Positions 55,930 through 64,000 of a stretch of DNA of 64,000 nucleotides are shown here, piece by piece (the first letter of the stretch is position 1; each line of letters begins with the position of its first letter). The stretch is from Marinomonas sargassi. Lineage in GTDB: Bacteria; Pseudomonadota; Gammaproteobacteria; Pseudomonadales; Marinomonadaceae. The notes under the pieces were generated by a model, which saw only the letters and a program-made list of their open reading frames with translations, did no database searches and was not told the DNA's origin. The stretch spans positions 62,001 to 126,000 of the forward strand of contig NZ_JAOVZB010000003.1 in NCBI RefSeq assembly GCF_025716875.1. The letters run 5' to 3'. The translations under genes and the position numbers were made by a program.

Positions 55930-57267
55930 ATGGAAAACCAAACTCAAGCAACACCTTCAGAAAAACCAGCATCACCAAAACGTAATCGTCGTTCATACAA
56001 GGGTCCAAGAAATAAAAAAACGTCTGACTCAAGTAACTCCGAAGTAAAAACTAGCCATGATGCAACAAGTGGTATTTGGTCTTTAGACGATTTTCCTGTT
56101 GAGAAGGTTGAAGGTAAGCAGCGTTTCCATGACTTGAATCTGCCAGATCGAGTATTGAAGTCAATTGCTGAAATGGGTTTCGAATACTGTAGTGAAATAC
56201 AAGCCGAGACTTTGCCTATTACTCTAGAGGGTTATGACATTATTGGTCAGGCTCAGACAGGGACAGGTAAAACAGCTGCCTTTCTAATTGCTATGATTAG
56301 TGATTTCTTAGATTACCCATTGGAAGAAGCTCGAGCGAATAATATCGCCCGTGGTTTGATTATTGCGCCAACACGTGAATTGGCTTTGCAAATCGCGGAT
56401 GAAGCAGTCAAGTTAACGACAAATTGTCATCTTAATGTTGTTTCGCTTGTTGGTGGTTTAAGTTATGAAAAACAAAAACAAGCATTAGAAAGAGAGAATG
56501 TCGATATTCTTGTCGCAACACCGGGTCGTTTGTTGGATTTTGCTCGTAGTCGCAAAGTGCAGTTAAACAAAGTTGAATGCCTAGTGTTGGATGAAGCGGA
56601 CCGAATGCTGTCTATGGGCTTCATACCTGACGTGAAAAGCATCATTCGTATGACGCCGAATAAAGAAACTCGTCAGACTATGTTGTTTAGTGCGACTTTC
56701 CCGAAAAGCGTGCAAGAACTGGCTCAGCAATGGACCTTCTTCCCAAAAGAAGTCTCTGTTGTTCCTAAAGAAGCGACGAATCAGAATATCGAACAGGTTA
56801 TTTATACTGTTGAAGCAGAGCAGAAATGGCCTATCTTGAAGCAGTTGATTCAAGAAAATTCAGGTCAAAGAACCATTATCTTTGCTAACCGTCGTGATGA
56901 AACTCGTGGCCTACATGAGCGCCTACGTAAAGCTAATATCAATTGCGCCATCTTGTCTGGCGAAGTTTCTCAAGATAAGCGTGTCAAAACACTGAAAAAC
57001 TTTAAAGAGGGTGCCATTCAGGTGCTAGTTGCAACCGATGTTGCAGGTCGTGGTATCCATGTAGACAATGTGGAGTTAGTAGTTAACTACTCTTTACCTG
57101 AAGATCCAGAAGACTATGTACACCGTATCGGCCGAACGGGTCGTGGCGGAGAGACAGGCAAGTCTGTGAGCTTTGCAAGTGAAGATGATGCGTTTATCAT
57201 TCCTGAAATAGAAAAAGTAGTTGGTGAAAGTATTCGCTGTGAATACATGGTTGATGTCTCCCAATAG
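55930..57267 (+). CDS. rhlB: DEAD-box ATP-dependent RNA helicase RhlB-like
   Basis: A 445-residue RNA helicase. The basic disordered N-terminus (KPASPKRNRRSYKGPRNKK) is followed by Q motif FEYCSEIQAETLPI, Walker A AQTGTGKTAA, DEAD in LVLDEADRML, SAT in LFSATFP and HRIGRTGRGG. The EGKQRFHDLNLP lead-in and the 80-residue N-terminal extension match Pseudomonas RhlB rather than E. coli RhlB. In E. coli the protein works in the RNA degradosome; that link here is inference. It is 112 bases after dinG on the same strand. Confidence 0.88.
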   Translation: MENQTQATPSEKPASPKRNRRSYKGPRNKKTSDSSNSEVKTSHDATSGIWSLDDFPVEKVEGKQRFHDLNLPDRVLKSIAEMGFEYCSEIQAETLPITLEGYDIIGQAQTGTGKTAAFLIAMISDFLDYPLEEARANNIARGLIIAPTRELALQIADEAVKLTTNCHLNVVSLVGGLSYEKQKQALERENVDILVATPGRLLDFARSRKVQLNKVECLVLDEADRMLSMGFIPDVKSIIRMTPNKETRQTMLFSATFPKSVQELAQQWTFFPKEVSVVPKEATNQNIEQVIYTVEAEQKWPILKQLIQENSGQRTIIFANRRDETRGLHERLRKANINCAILSGEVSQDKRVKTLKNFKEGAIQVLVATDVAGRGIHVDNVELVVNYSLPEDPEDYVHRIGRTGRGGETGKSVSFASEDDAFIIPEIEKVVGESIRCEYMVDVSQ

Positions 57268-57290
57268 TCATCTTTTATGAATAAACGCAA

Positions 57291-58712
57291 ATGCATTTAG
57301 AAAGTAATTTTGCAGATTTGGGTAGTGGTTTTTCCTCAAAAACGACTATCCGCCCCCTCCATGAACAGCGTTTGGTTGAGTTTAATCAGACGCTAGCTTC
57401 TTTTTTATCTATCGATATTAAACATCCAGAAACGAAAGATTTACTCTGCGGTAATGTGCCTATCTCTCATAGTGTCAGCATGGTTTATGCGGGACATCAG
57501 TTTGGCGGCTTCTCCCCTCAACTTGGTGATGGGCGAGGTGTCCTTCTGGGGGAGGTGCGTGGACAAGATAAAAACCTATACGACTTGCATATGAAAGGTG
57601 CGGGATTAACGCCTTACTCCCGTAGAGGGGATGGTCGTGCCGTGTTACGTTCATCTATACGTGAGTACTTGGCTAGTGAGGCTATGCATGCTCTTGGTGT
57701 GCCAAGCTCTAGAGCGTTAGCGCTCTATGATAGTCGGGAAGCGGTATATAGGGAGCAACCAGAAAAGGGCGCTATGTTACTAAGAGTGGCAAACGGTCAT
57801 ATTCGTTTTGGACACTTTGAGTACTTCTTCTATCAAGGTAAAACTGAAGAGCTGGATCAGCTAATCGAGTACTGTCTAAAGCATTATTACTCCCAATTTT
57901 TGTCATCCGAGACACCTTTAAAGAGCATGCTCATTGAGGTGGTTGAACGTACTGCTAGAATGATTGCTAAATGGCAGGCTATTGGTTTTCAGCACGGGGT
58001 GATGAATACCGATAATTTCTCCTTTACTGGAGAAACGATTGACTATGGCCCTTATGGTTTTATGGATGACTATGATCCTGCTTGGGTCTGTAATCACTCG
58101 GATTATGAGGGGCGCTATGCGTTTGAGCGTCAGCCAGGTGTTGGCTTATGGAATTTGAATTGTTTGATGCGCTGCTTTTCAAAGCACCTATCGAAAGATG
58201 AATTAGTAGATATTTTAAAGCATTATGAGCCAGAGCTTCAGTCTCATTATGACGAGCTTATGGCGGCTAAGTTAGGCCTATATAAAACAGAAAAATTGCA
58301 CGCTTTACTCTCTTTTCTATTCACCATCTTGCAATCAGAAAAAATGGATTACAGTGTGTTCTTTCGCTTGTTAAGCAAGCTGGAAGAAAATACATTTTCA
58401 TTAATATTGGATGAGGTTATCGATAGGGAACGTATGCGTGCTTGGTTGCTAGAGTACTGTGTTGAGCGATCTAAGCAGAAAGCTAGCTGGCAGGATGTTA
58501 GCCTAGCTATGCTACAGGTTAATCCAAAATATATTTTAAGAAACTATTTGGCTCATGATGTCATCGTGGCTGCTGAAAATGGTGATTTTTTGCCTTTCAG
58601 ACGCTTGCTAAAAGTATTAACTAGCCCTTTTGATGAGCATGAAGAGTCAGAGACTCTAGCGCAGCGCCCACCAGAGTGGGGTAAGTCTTTAGAAGTAAGT
58701 TGTTCTTCTTAG
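57291..58712 (+). CDS. selO: protein adenylyltransferase SelO (YdiU family)
   Basis: A pseudokinase-fold enzyme that AMPylates proteins in redox stress. MVYAGHQFGGFSPQLGDGRG and KGAGLTPYSRRGDGRAVLRSSIREYL are hallmarks, with the flipped-nucleotide aspartates in MNTDNFS and IDYGPYGFMD. The chain ends LEVSCSS, with a cysteine where some family members have selenocysteine. The 473 residues match E. coli (478). It begins 24 bases after rhlB and precedes gpsA. Confidence 0.95.
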   Translation: MHLESNFADLGSGFSSKTTIRPLHEQRLVEFNQTLASFLSIDIKHPETKDLLCGNVPISHSVSMVYAGHQFGGFSPQLGDGRGVLLGEVRGQDKNLYDLHMKGAGLTPYSRRGDGRAVLRSSIREYLASEAMHALGVPSSRALALYDSREAVYREQPEKGAMLLRVANGHIRFGHFEYFFYQGKTEELDQLIEYCLKHYYSQFLSSETPLKSMLIEVVERTARMIAKWQAIGFQHGVMNTDNFSFTGETIDYGPYGFMDDYDPAWVCNHSDYEGRYAFERQPGVGLWNLNCLMRCFSKHLSKDELVDILKHYEPELQSHYDELMAAKLGLYKTEKLHALLSFLFTILQSEKMDYSVFFRLLSKLEENTFSLILDEVIDRERMRAWLLEYCVERSKQKASWQDVSLAMLQVNPKYILRNYLAHDVIVAAENGDFLPFRRLLKVLTSPFDEHEESETLAQRPPEWGKSLEVSCSS

Positions 58713-58734
58713 TCGAAAAGGATATTGAGAGAAT

Positions 58735-59769
58735 ATGGTTATGAAGCATTCAGTATGTGTTTTGGGTGGAGGTAGTTTTGGTACTGCTTTAGCTAATATT
58801 ATGGCCAATAATGGTCATCAAGTGAGTCAGTGGATGCGTAATGAAGATCAAGTAGAGGAAATTAACCTCACTGGTTTAAATAGTCGCTACTTGCCAAATG
58901 CACCGCTAAACAGTGAATTACTGGCCACCAGTAATTTAGAGCAGGCTATTCGTGAAAGCGATACTATTTTTGTATCTATTCCGTCTAAATCGTTTGAGCA
59001 GGTAGTGAACAAGATAGAGCCGTTACTTACTGCTGATAAGATGTTAATTAGTACTACGAAAGGTTTTAACCCAAATCGCTTTGAACTAATGAGTGATATA
59101 TTGCGCCGTAACCCGTCGACATCAAAGATTGGTGTGCTAAGTGGACCTAATTTAGCAAAAGAGATTGCAGCAGGACAGATAACGGGTTCGGTAATTGCTA
59201 GTCCAGATGATAGCGTTAGAAACATGACGATAGATTTGCTTAAATCGCCTACTTTTCGAGTCTATGAGAGCCACGATCCAACGGGTGTTGAGTTGGCCGG
59301 TGCGCTTAAGAATATATATGCTATTGTGTGTGGATTGGCTAAGGCAATGCAGGTTGGCGAAAACACCATGGCTATGCTAATGACCAGAAGTTTGGCTGAA
59401 ATGAGTCGTTTTGCTGTGCATTTTGGCGCTAATCCTATGACTTTTTTAGGTTTGGCAGGTATGGGTGACCTAATCGCGACCTGTACATCACCATTGAGTC
59501 GTAACTACCGAGTTGGTTTTGCTGTCGGCTCAGGTAAAACGTTGGACAACGCGATAGAAGAAATTGGCGAAGTAGCCGAAGGGGTTAACACCCTAAGAAT
59601 GGTGGTAGGGGAGGCCCATAAGCATGGTTTGTATATGCCGCTTGCTGAAGGTCTTTCGAAATTATTGTTTGAAAACGCTGAGCTTAAAATTCTAGTGGGC
59701 TCGATGATGACTGGCGATCAAAAATGGGATGTCGAATTTGCGACAAATGAGGAGAATAAAAATGTCTAA
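58735..59769 (+). CDS. gpsA: NAD(P)H-dependent glycerol-3-phosphate dehydrogenase
   Basis: Makes sn-glycerol 3-phosphate from dihydroxyacetone phosphate for phospholipids. The Rossmann motif is VLGGGSFGTALA, followed by STTKGFN, LSGPNLAKEI, the catalytic lysine in ALKNIYAI, and GLAGMGDLIATCTSPLSRNY. The 344 residues are normal. It starts 22 bases after selO; GAGAG precedes the start. An MVM start leaves a choice between codons 1 and 3. The next gene overlaps by eight bases. Confidence 0.96.
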   Translation: MVMKHSVCVLGGGSFGTALANIMANNGHQVSQWMRNEDQVEEINLTGLNSRYLPNAPLNSELLATSNLEQAIRESDTIFVSIPSKSFEQVVNKIEPLLTADKMLISTTKGFNPNRFELMSDILRRNPSTSKIGVLSGPNLAKEIAAGQITGSVIASPDDSVRNMTIDLLKSPTFRVYESHDPTGVELAGALKNIYAIVCGLAKAMQVGENTMAMLMTRSLAEMSRFAVHFGANPMTFLGLAGMGDLIATCTSPLSRNYRVGFAVGSGKTLDNAIEEIGEVAEGVNTLRMVVGEAHKHGLYMPLAEGLSKLLFENAELKILVGSMMTGDQKWDVEFATNEENKNV

Positions 59770-60046
59770 ACCAGGTTATAGTGATCAAGGTTTTTGGTTT
59801 CGTTTAGTTTTTATGTTGATCTATTGGTTGATTCTTAATGTGTCATTAACCGTTTTTGGTATTTTGCTTTTGATTGTGACGGCATTTAAATTTGCTTCAA
59901 AAGAACAGCCTGAAACTTTAGCTTGCTGGCTCACCTCAGTGACGGCTTATATCAAGCAGATTGTTTCCTTCTTATCCTTTGAAGAGGAAGAAAAGCCTTT
60001 CCCTTTTCAACCTTGGCCGGAAGCTAAAGCGGATGAGCAAAACTAA
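59762..60046 (+). CDS. DUF4389 membrane protein
   Basis: A 94-residue protein with two hydrophobic stretches in FWFRLVFMLIYWLILNVSL and LTVFGILLLIVTAFKFAS, then an acidic tail. The YxDQGFWFRLVFMLIY pattern fits DUF4389. I chose ATG 59762 because AGGAG lies just before it; a longer in-frame start at 59729 sits inside gpsA. The function is unknown. It overlaps both gpsA and sixA, so it belongs to the operon. Confidence 0.82.
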   Translation: MSKPGYSDQGFWFRLVFMLIYWLILNVSLTVFGILLLIVTAFKFASKEQPETLACWLTSVTAYIKQIVSFLSFEEEEKPFPFQPWPEAKADEQN

Positions 60047-60515
60047 GCGCATTTACATTATGCGCCACGGGCAAGCTGAAGGTTACCATGGTGCAGGTGA
60101 TTCAAAGAGAAACTTAACTCAGGCAGGTATTGAAGAAGTTGTCTCTACGGCGACCTTGTTTAAAGATAAAGGTATTTCACTTGATGCTGTGTTCGTTAGT
60201 CCATATGTTCGAGCTCAGCAAACAGCGCAAGCGTTTTTTTCTGTTGTGGGCACTGATGGCATCGAGCGTATTGACTCTGCTGATATTACCCCTGATGGTG
60301 ATGTACTTCAGGTTGGAGCATGGTTATCGTCTACCCCATATGATTCCGTTTTATTAATCACTCACCAGCCTTTTGCTTCTTTTTTGGCTGACTTTTTATC
60401 AGACGAGCCACTGCCTGTTGGTTTTGCTATGCCAACCGCAGCCCTAGTTGCTTTAGAGGGTGAAGTCTTGGCGGGCGCTTGCTGTCAGTATAATTGGCAA
60501 TTACTGCCGTCTTAG
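60033..60515 (+). CDS. sixA: phosphohistidine phosphatase SixA
   Basis: A 160-residue histidine phosphatase that removes phosphate from phosphohistidine (in E. coli, of the nitrogen PTS NPr protein and ArcB). The catalytic motif is IYIMRHGQAE, with the second histidine in LLITHQPFASF. I chose ATG 60033; the frame is open further upstream inside the previous gene, but those residues do not match the family. It overlaps the DUF4389 gene by 14 bases. Confidence 0.93.
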   Translation: MSKTKRIYIMRHGQAEGYHGAGDSKRNLTQAGIEEVVSTATLFKDKGISLDAVFVSPYVRAQQTAQAFFSVVGTDGIERIDSADITPDGDVLQVGAWLSSTPYDSVLLITHQPFASFLADFLSDEPLPVGFAMPTAALVALEGEVLAGACCQYNWQLLPS

Positions 60516-60556
60516 CTTTTTTGTGGGTTGTGTCATTGGTTTTTGTTGAGGAATAA

Positions 60557-61417
60557 ATGGGAAAGGACGTAGTTTATAGATTGCCTCATACTGAGCTTAG
60601 AGGCTTACAATTTTTCCCATCAGAATCTTCTGATATCAAAGTACTGTCTTTACATGGTTGGCTGGATAATGCTGCTAGCTTTATAAACCTTTCAAAGCAC
60701 CTTTCAAGCTTCTCTCATATCACTTTAGATCTGGCTGGACATGGTGACTCCAAGCATCGGCCTGATGGAAGCTTCTACCATCTTTGGGATTATGTATTGG
60801 ATATAGTTTCAGTTCTAAAAGCTATGGAACAAAGTGTGTGGTTGGTTGGTCATAGTATGGGTGGAGCAGTGGCAATGCTGGTTGCGGCTATTGCTCCAGA
60901 CAAAGTCCGAGGTTTGATTGTTTTGGATAATGTGGGGCCTCTGATTGATTCGTCTGAGGCAAGAGTGAACACTCTGCAGCGTTCTGTTAATAAAATGCTC
61001 AAACATCGGGTCGATCGAAAAAGCCTTTATCAAAATGAGGCGGAAATGATCTCTGCTCGGATGAATGGGTTCACTAAACTATCAGAAGATGCGTCTAGAT
61101 TATTAGTGGAGCGTGGGGCAAAAAAAGAAAATGATACTTGGGTTTGGAAACATGATGGTAAGTTAACTTTTCCATCTCCATATCGCATGGATGAAGAGTC
61201 AGTGCGGGCTTTTATTAAAGAAATAAAGTGCCCGACATTGGTTTTATTGGCAAATGATGGTGTTTATAAAGGTAATAAGGCTTTTGTAGAAAGGCGAGCA
61301 TCTCAATTTTCTTGGGTTAAGCTTAAGTGGCTCGATGGCAGTCATCATTTTCATTTAGAAGTTGATACATGCTCGGCAGTAGCAAAAGAAATACAACAAT
61401 TTATAGAACTGAATTAA
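60557..61417 (+). CDS. alpha/beta hydrolase
   Basis: A 286-residue alpha/beta hydrolase. The oxyanion HG motif is LSLHGWLDNAASF (residues 31-43), the nucleophile is Ser100 in VGHSMGGA, and the histidine is in GSHHFHLE near the end. DLAGHGDSKHRP is a typical loop. The substrate is unknown; lipases, esterases and epoxide-hydrolase-like enzymes share this pattern. It starts 41 bases after sixA, and a DUF4892 gene follows 40 bases later, an order I recall from Pseudomonas. Confidence 0.9.
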   Translation: MGKDVVYRLPHTELRGLQFFPSESSDIKVLSLHGWLDNAASFINLSKHLSSFSHITLDLAGHGDSKHRPDGSFYHLWDYVLDIVSVLKAMEQSVWLVGHSMGGAVAMLVAAIAPDKVRGLIVLDNVGPLIDSSEARVNTLQRSVNKMLKHRVDRKSLYQNEAEMISARMNGFTKLSEDASRLLVERGAKKENDTWVWKHDGKLTFPSPYRMDEESVRAFIKEIKCPTLVLLANDGVYKGNKAFVERRASQFSWVKLKWLDGSHHFHLEVDTCSAVAKEIQQFIELN

Positions 61418-61457
61418 TCATTATTTATCCTAATTGAATAGGTAAGGAAGTTGTATT

Positions 61458-62246
61458 ATGAAACTCTATAGTGCGTTTTGGGTTGTGGCTTTAGTATTTA
61501 GCTCCTATGCGTTCTCTGTAGTTGAGATTTCACCTTATCGTGATGCGCAATTGGTGAAAAGTAAGTTGCAAGAAAATATTGCAGTGGATATCCCTCTAGG
61601 GAAAATTAGCCGATCAGGTAGAGGTTGGGAGCCGGATGTTATTCGCACTGTTAACGGAGATGAGTTTTCATCACTTTATAAAATTAATCGTAATGCCTTG
61701 TTGTCGGATGTTTATAGCTATTATCGTAGCCAGCTTTTATTAAATGGCGCGCAGATCGTTTTTGAGTGTCAAAGTAGAGGTTGTGGTAGTAGTAATGCAT
61801 GGGCGAACAACTTTTTTAAAGACTATTTGCTTTATGGTTCTGACCACAGTCAGCATCTATTAGTTGTTGAGAATATGCAGGGTATATACAGCATCCTTTA
61901 TTTGAATCGCCGTGGTGCTGGTGATGTAATGGTGCGTTTAGATACGGTAACCACAGCTAATATAAGTGGCTCTGAATCAGATGTTGTTGCACAAATGGCT
62001 GTGGAAGATTTACCAAGAATACGCCGTTTTTTAAATGATCTTCCAAGTGATAAAAGAGTTGTGGCGTTTGTTACTAGTAATGGCGATAGTGGAAAAACAG
62101 CTATTCAGAACGGTGACGCTTTAATATCTACGGTTGTGACTGGTTTGGGGCGTAATTTGGCTGGTAAGGTTCGTTTCATTAACCTAGCAGATATGGGGCG
62201 AGAGTCTCTAGGTGAAAACCAAATATCTTTTGTTTATATTGAGTAA
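61458..62246 (+). CDS. DUF4892 exported protein
   Basis: A 262-residue protein with signal peptide MKLYSAFWVVALVFSSYAFS. VEISPYRDAQLV and IPLGKISRSGRGWEPD are the family N-terminal pattern. The chain has a YRSQLL... region and a C-terminal segment VVAFVTSNGDSGKTAIQNG resembling OmpA-like sequences. DUF4892 proteins are periplasmic or outer-membrane-associated with no settled role. It ends the plus-strand run and faces maf. Confidence 0.85.
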   Translation: MKLYSAFWVVALVFSSYAFSVVEISPYRDAQLVKSKLQENIAVDIPLGKISRSGRGWEPDVIRTVNGDEFSSLYKINRNALLSDVYSYYRSQLLLNGAQIVFECQSRGCGSSNAWANNFFKDYLLYGSDHSQHLLVVENMQGIYSILYLNRRGAGDVMVRLDTVTTANISGSESDVVAQMAVEDLPRIRRFLNDLPSDKRVVAFVTSNGDSGKTAIQNGDALISTVVTGLGRNLAGKVRFINLADMGRESLGENQISFVYIE

Positions 62247-62268
62247 TATAACTCATTAAGGCTGACAC

Positions 62269-62871
62269 TTATCCAATCGGATTGATGTTATATAACCTTA
62301 GAAGACGACATAAAGAAATAAGTGGAAGGCCTATAAGGCTGTTCGGGTCTTGACCTTCCATTTTCTCGAACAGGCTCACTCCCAAACCCTCACACATAAA
62401 ACTACCTGCACAATGTAATGGCTGCTCTATTCGGACGTAGTTTTTGATCTCTTCAATTGTAAGTTGTCTAAAATAGACGTGATATTCACTGGTCTCATAC
62501 TGATAACTTTCATCTTCTTGATTGAAAAGGCATAAGCCAGTTAAAAAACTTACCTTTTGACCGCTGAACTCTTTTAGCTGATTTATTGCATTTTCCTCAG
62601 AAAGCGGTTTACCTAATATCTTGTCGTTTAAGATGGCAACTTGATCCGACGCAATAATAAGAGCGTCTAGTTGAGTGCAAGTTTGATTGTATTCCTGATG
62701 AACAGCGATCGCTTTCTCAATACTTAATCGCTTGACTAGTTGGTGCGCCGATTCATGCTCTTTTTGGCTTTCGTCAATGTTTGGAGAGAGGCATTCAAAA
62801 GGAAGATTTAACCGAGTTAAAAGGCTTTTTCTATAAGGAGAGGATGAACCGAGAATAAGCTTTTTTTGCAT
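62269..62871 (-). CDS. yceF: Maf-like nucleotide pyrophosphatase YceF (7-methyl-GTP type)
   Basis: A 200-residue Maf protein that hydrolyses non-canonical nucleotides (7-methyl-GTP for E. coli YceF). LILGSSSPYRKSLL holds the phosphate loop, the catalytic Asp is in IIASDQVAIL, and HEYHVYFRQL / FMCEGLGVSL complete it. It lies next to yceD-rpmF-plsX, which matches the E. coli yceF-yceD neighbourhood; here it is divergent with a 137-base gap. Confidence 0.92.
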   Translation of the reverse strand: MQKKLILGSSSPYRKSLLTRLNLPFECLSPNIDESQKEHESAHQLVKRLSIEKAIAVHQEYNQTCTQLDALIIASDQVAILNDKILGKPLSEENAINQLKEFSGQKVSFLTGLCLFNQEDESYQYETSEYHVYFRQLTIEEIKNYVRIEQPLHCAGSFMCEGLGVSLFEKMEGQDPNSLIGLPLISLCRLLRLYNINPIG

Positions 62872-62971
62872 GTCTAGTGTGCCATTTCATTGAAGGATTT
62901 CAGTATTTTACGTTTTTTTTGCCTTTGTGGGCGAATAAGGTGAAAAAAAAGCCTGAAAACGCACATAGACT

Positions 62972-63000
62972 TTGACAATTCCAGCCCTTAACAATAGAAT
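62972..63000 (+). promoter_or_regulatory. strong sigma-70 promoter of yceD-rpmF-plsX
   Basis: TTGACA (62972-62977) and TAGAAT (62995-63000) are 17 bases apart. The expected start at about 63006-63008 is only 1-3 bases before the yceD ATG at 63009, so the mRNA should have almost no leader. Confidence 0.75.
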
Positions 63001-63008
63001 TTGCCGCC

Positions 63009-63536
63009 ATGTTGAATGACGCATTACCTAAATATTTTGACCCTCGTAAATACGCTAGCCAAGAGCTAACGCTTGAAGGAGGGGTGCCCCTTAAAAACTT
63101 TAAGGAGCTATCTGCTATTTTAGCCTCTGATGAGGGTAATGTACTTATTCATCTGAACTTTAGAGTTGATGAGGATAGGCGATATATTGCTACCGGATCA
63201 ATTACAGCTCAAGTACAAGTTGTATGTCAGCGCTGTATGGGGCCTGTTCCCCACGATTTGGCGGTGGATTTATCTTTGGCTTTTGTCTATGACGAAGACC
63301 ATGCGAAAAATCTTCCAGAAATTTATGATCCTGTTGTCATGACCGACGGTGAAGTAATTTTGGCAGATATGGTAGAGCAAGAAATTATACTTGCGTTACC
63401 TATTGTCGCTTATCACGAAGAAAGTGGTTGCAACCCAACAGCTGTAAAGTATGCATCGTCTACCGATGACGCACCGGATGACGAAAAACCGAATCCATTT
63501 AGTATATTGGCCCAATTAAAGGCCAAGAAAAGTTAG
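63009..63536 (+). CDS. yceD: 23S rRNA accumulation protein YceD (DUF177)
   Basis: A 175-residue protein needed for normal 23S rRNA processing. [23 protein letters not shown] is the family start, and [13 protein letters not shown] is the conserved CxxC region. The start is fixed by homology. There is no ribosome binding site before it (ATTTGCCGCC), which fits a leaderless transcript from the promoter at 62972. rpmF follows after 11 bases. Confidence 0.93.
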   Translation: MLNDALPKYFDPRKYASQELTLEGGVPLKNFKELSAILASDEGNVLIHLNFRVDEDRRYIATGSITAQVQVVCQRCMGPVPHDLAVDLSLAFVYDEDHAKNLPEIYDPVVMTDGEVILADMVEQEIILALPIVAYHEESGCNPTAVKYASSTDDAPDDEKPNPFSILAQLKAKKS

Positions 63537-63547
63537 GAGCTCCAAAA

Positions 63548-63727
63548 ATGGCAGTACAAAAAAGCAAAGTAACACGTTCACGTCGCGGTCAGCGCCGTTC
63601 ACATGACGCTTTGACAGGCGCAACACTTTCTGTAGAAAAGACTACTGGTGAACTTCACCGTCGTCACCATATTTCTGCAGACGGTTTTTACCGTGGTCGT
63701 CAAGTTGTTGCACCTAAAGGTGAGTAA
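63548..63727 (+). CDS. rpmF: 50S ribosomal protein L32
   Basis: A 59-residue basic protein, [20 protein letters not shown] at the start, the normal L32 sequence; the usual length is 56-60. GGAG precedes the ATG. It lies between yceD and plsX in the widespread yceD-rpmF-plsX operon. Its translation is independent of the unusual yceD start. Confidence 0.97.
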   Translation: MAVQKSKVTRSRRGQRRSHDALTGATLSVEKTTGELHRRHHISADGFYRGRQVVAPKGE

Positions 63728-63738
63728 CTAAGAGGCCC

Positions 63739-64000
63739 ATGATCAGGGTAGCTTTAGACGCTATGGGCGGGGACTTAGGTCCCCGCATTGCATTTGATGG
63801 TGCAATAGAAGTTCTTTCTCGCCATAGCGATGTTTCCATTACTATTTACTATTCCCCAGTTTCTGGTGTAGATACGCCAGCGCCAAACGAACGCCTATCT
63901 CTAATTCCTTGTTCTGATGTGATTGATGGTGATGATGATATTGTTTTGTCATTGTTTCGTCGCAAAGACAGTACTCTATATCGATCTTTAGAAGCTCTAT
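63739..64000 (+). CDS. plsX: phosphate acyltransferase PlsX, N-terminal part, cut by the window edge
   Basis: Converts acyl-ACP to acyl-phosphate, feeding PlsY for phosphatidic acid. The N-terminus IRVALDAMGGDLGPRIAFDG is diagnostic. About 87 codons are in the window; the rest lies beyond 64000. AAGAGG precedes the ATG. It is 11 bases after rpmF, so it is in the same operon. Confidence 0.95.
   Translation, partial: MIRVALDAMGGDLGPRIAFDGAIEVLSRHSDVSITIYYSPVSGVDTPAPNERLSLIPCSDVIDGDDDIVLSLFRRKDSTLYRSLEAL

Overview
The window is a chromosomal segment of a gammaproteobacterium, most likely Marinomonas or a close relative in the Oceanospirillales. That call is an inference. It rests on modest G+C with many A/T-rich terminators and on blocks of gene order shared with Pseudomonas: dusA-tal near mlaA, lpxH-ppiB near glnS-cysS, topA with its small companion genes next to lexA, a gpsA-sixA-hydrolase-DUF4892 run, and yceD-rpmF-plsX. 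It also rests on marine-type modules such as acidic porins and purine uptake. I see no rRNA, tRNA, prophage, insertion sequence or CRISPR array.

Layout. 1-2370: small accessory genes (cut-off hypothetical, VOC protein, scramblase-like protein, a membrane gene broken in an A8 run), each followed by a near-identical terminator hairpin. 2385-12325: cysK, hrpA, an unusual cysteine-free mlaA, a PQQ-type sugar dehydrogenase, a sugar acetyltransferase, talB and dusA. 12513-15770: a Fur-type iron ABC importer operon with a terminator inside it. 15831-18970: LysR regulator divergent from the formaldehyde detoxification pair frmA-fghA, with a perfect palindrome and shared motifs in the control regions. 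19048-23571: YHYH lipoprotein, porin, rRNA-type methyltransferase, DUF2750. 23717-29562: a BMP-family purine importer followed by adenine deaminase. 29944-33554: diguanylate cyclase, pseudouridine synthase, rlmM, hpf. 33732-38620: acnB and a membrane-anchored pseudokinase/FGE-fold fusion. 38691-42146: miaE, lpxH, ppiB, queE, queC. 42336-44363: a MarR-GNAT fusion regulator with the AzlCD amino-acid exporter behind a 17-bp-arm palindrome. 44489-48027: glnS-cysS and a universal stress protein. 48095-55818: topA region, lexA and dinG sharing two SOS boxes. 55930-62246: rhlB, selO, gpsA, DUF4389, sixA, hydrolase, DUF4892. 62269-64000: maf, then yceD-rpmF-plsX (plsX cut by the right edge).

How genes work together. 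Two importers are coupled to their use: Fur-controlled iron uptake, and purine uptake with adenine deamination. FrmA and FghA carry out consecutive steps converting the glutathione adduct of formaldehyde to formate. QueE and QueC supply preQ0 for queuosine; MiaE, DusA, RlmM and the pseudouridine synthase modify RNA. LexA and DinG form an SOS unit. YceD, RpmF and PlsX link ribosome assembly to phospholipid synthesis, apparently from a promoter that leaves almost no 5' leader.

Most of the window is ordinary core genome. The best candidates for something new are the doubly inactive pseudokinase/FGE-fold protein, the MarR-GNAT/AzlCD operon with its large operator, the cysteine-free MlaA with DSWG repeats, and the palindrome/motif system around frmA. 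Several start codons were moved to internal positions on the basis of ribosome binding sites and family N-termini; each entry says so.
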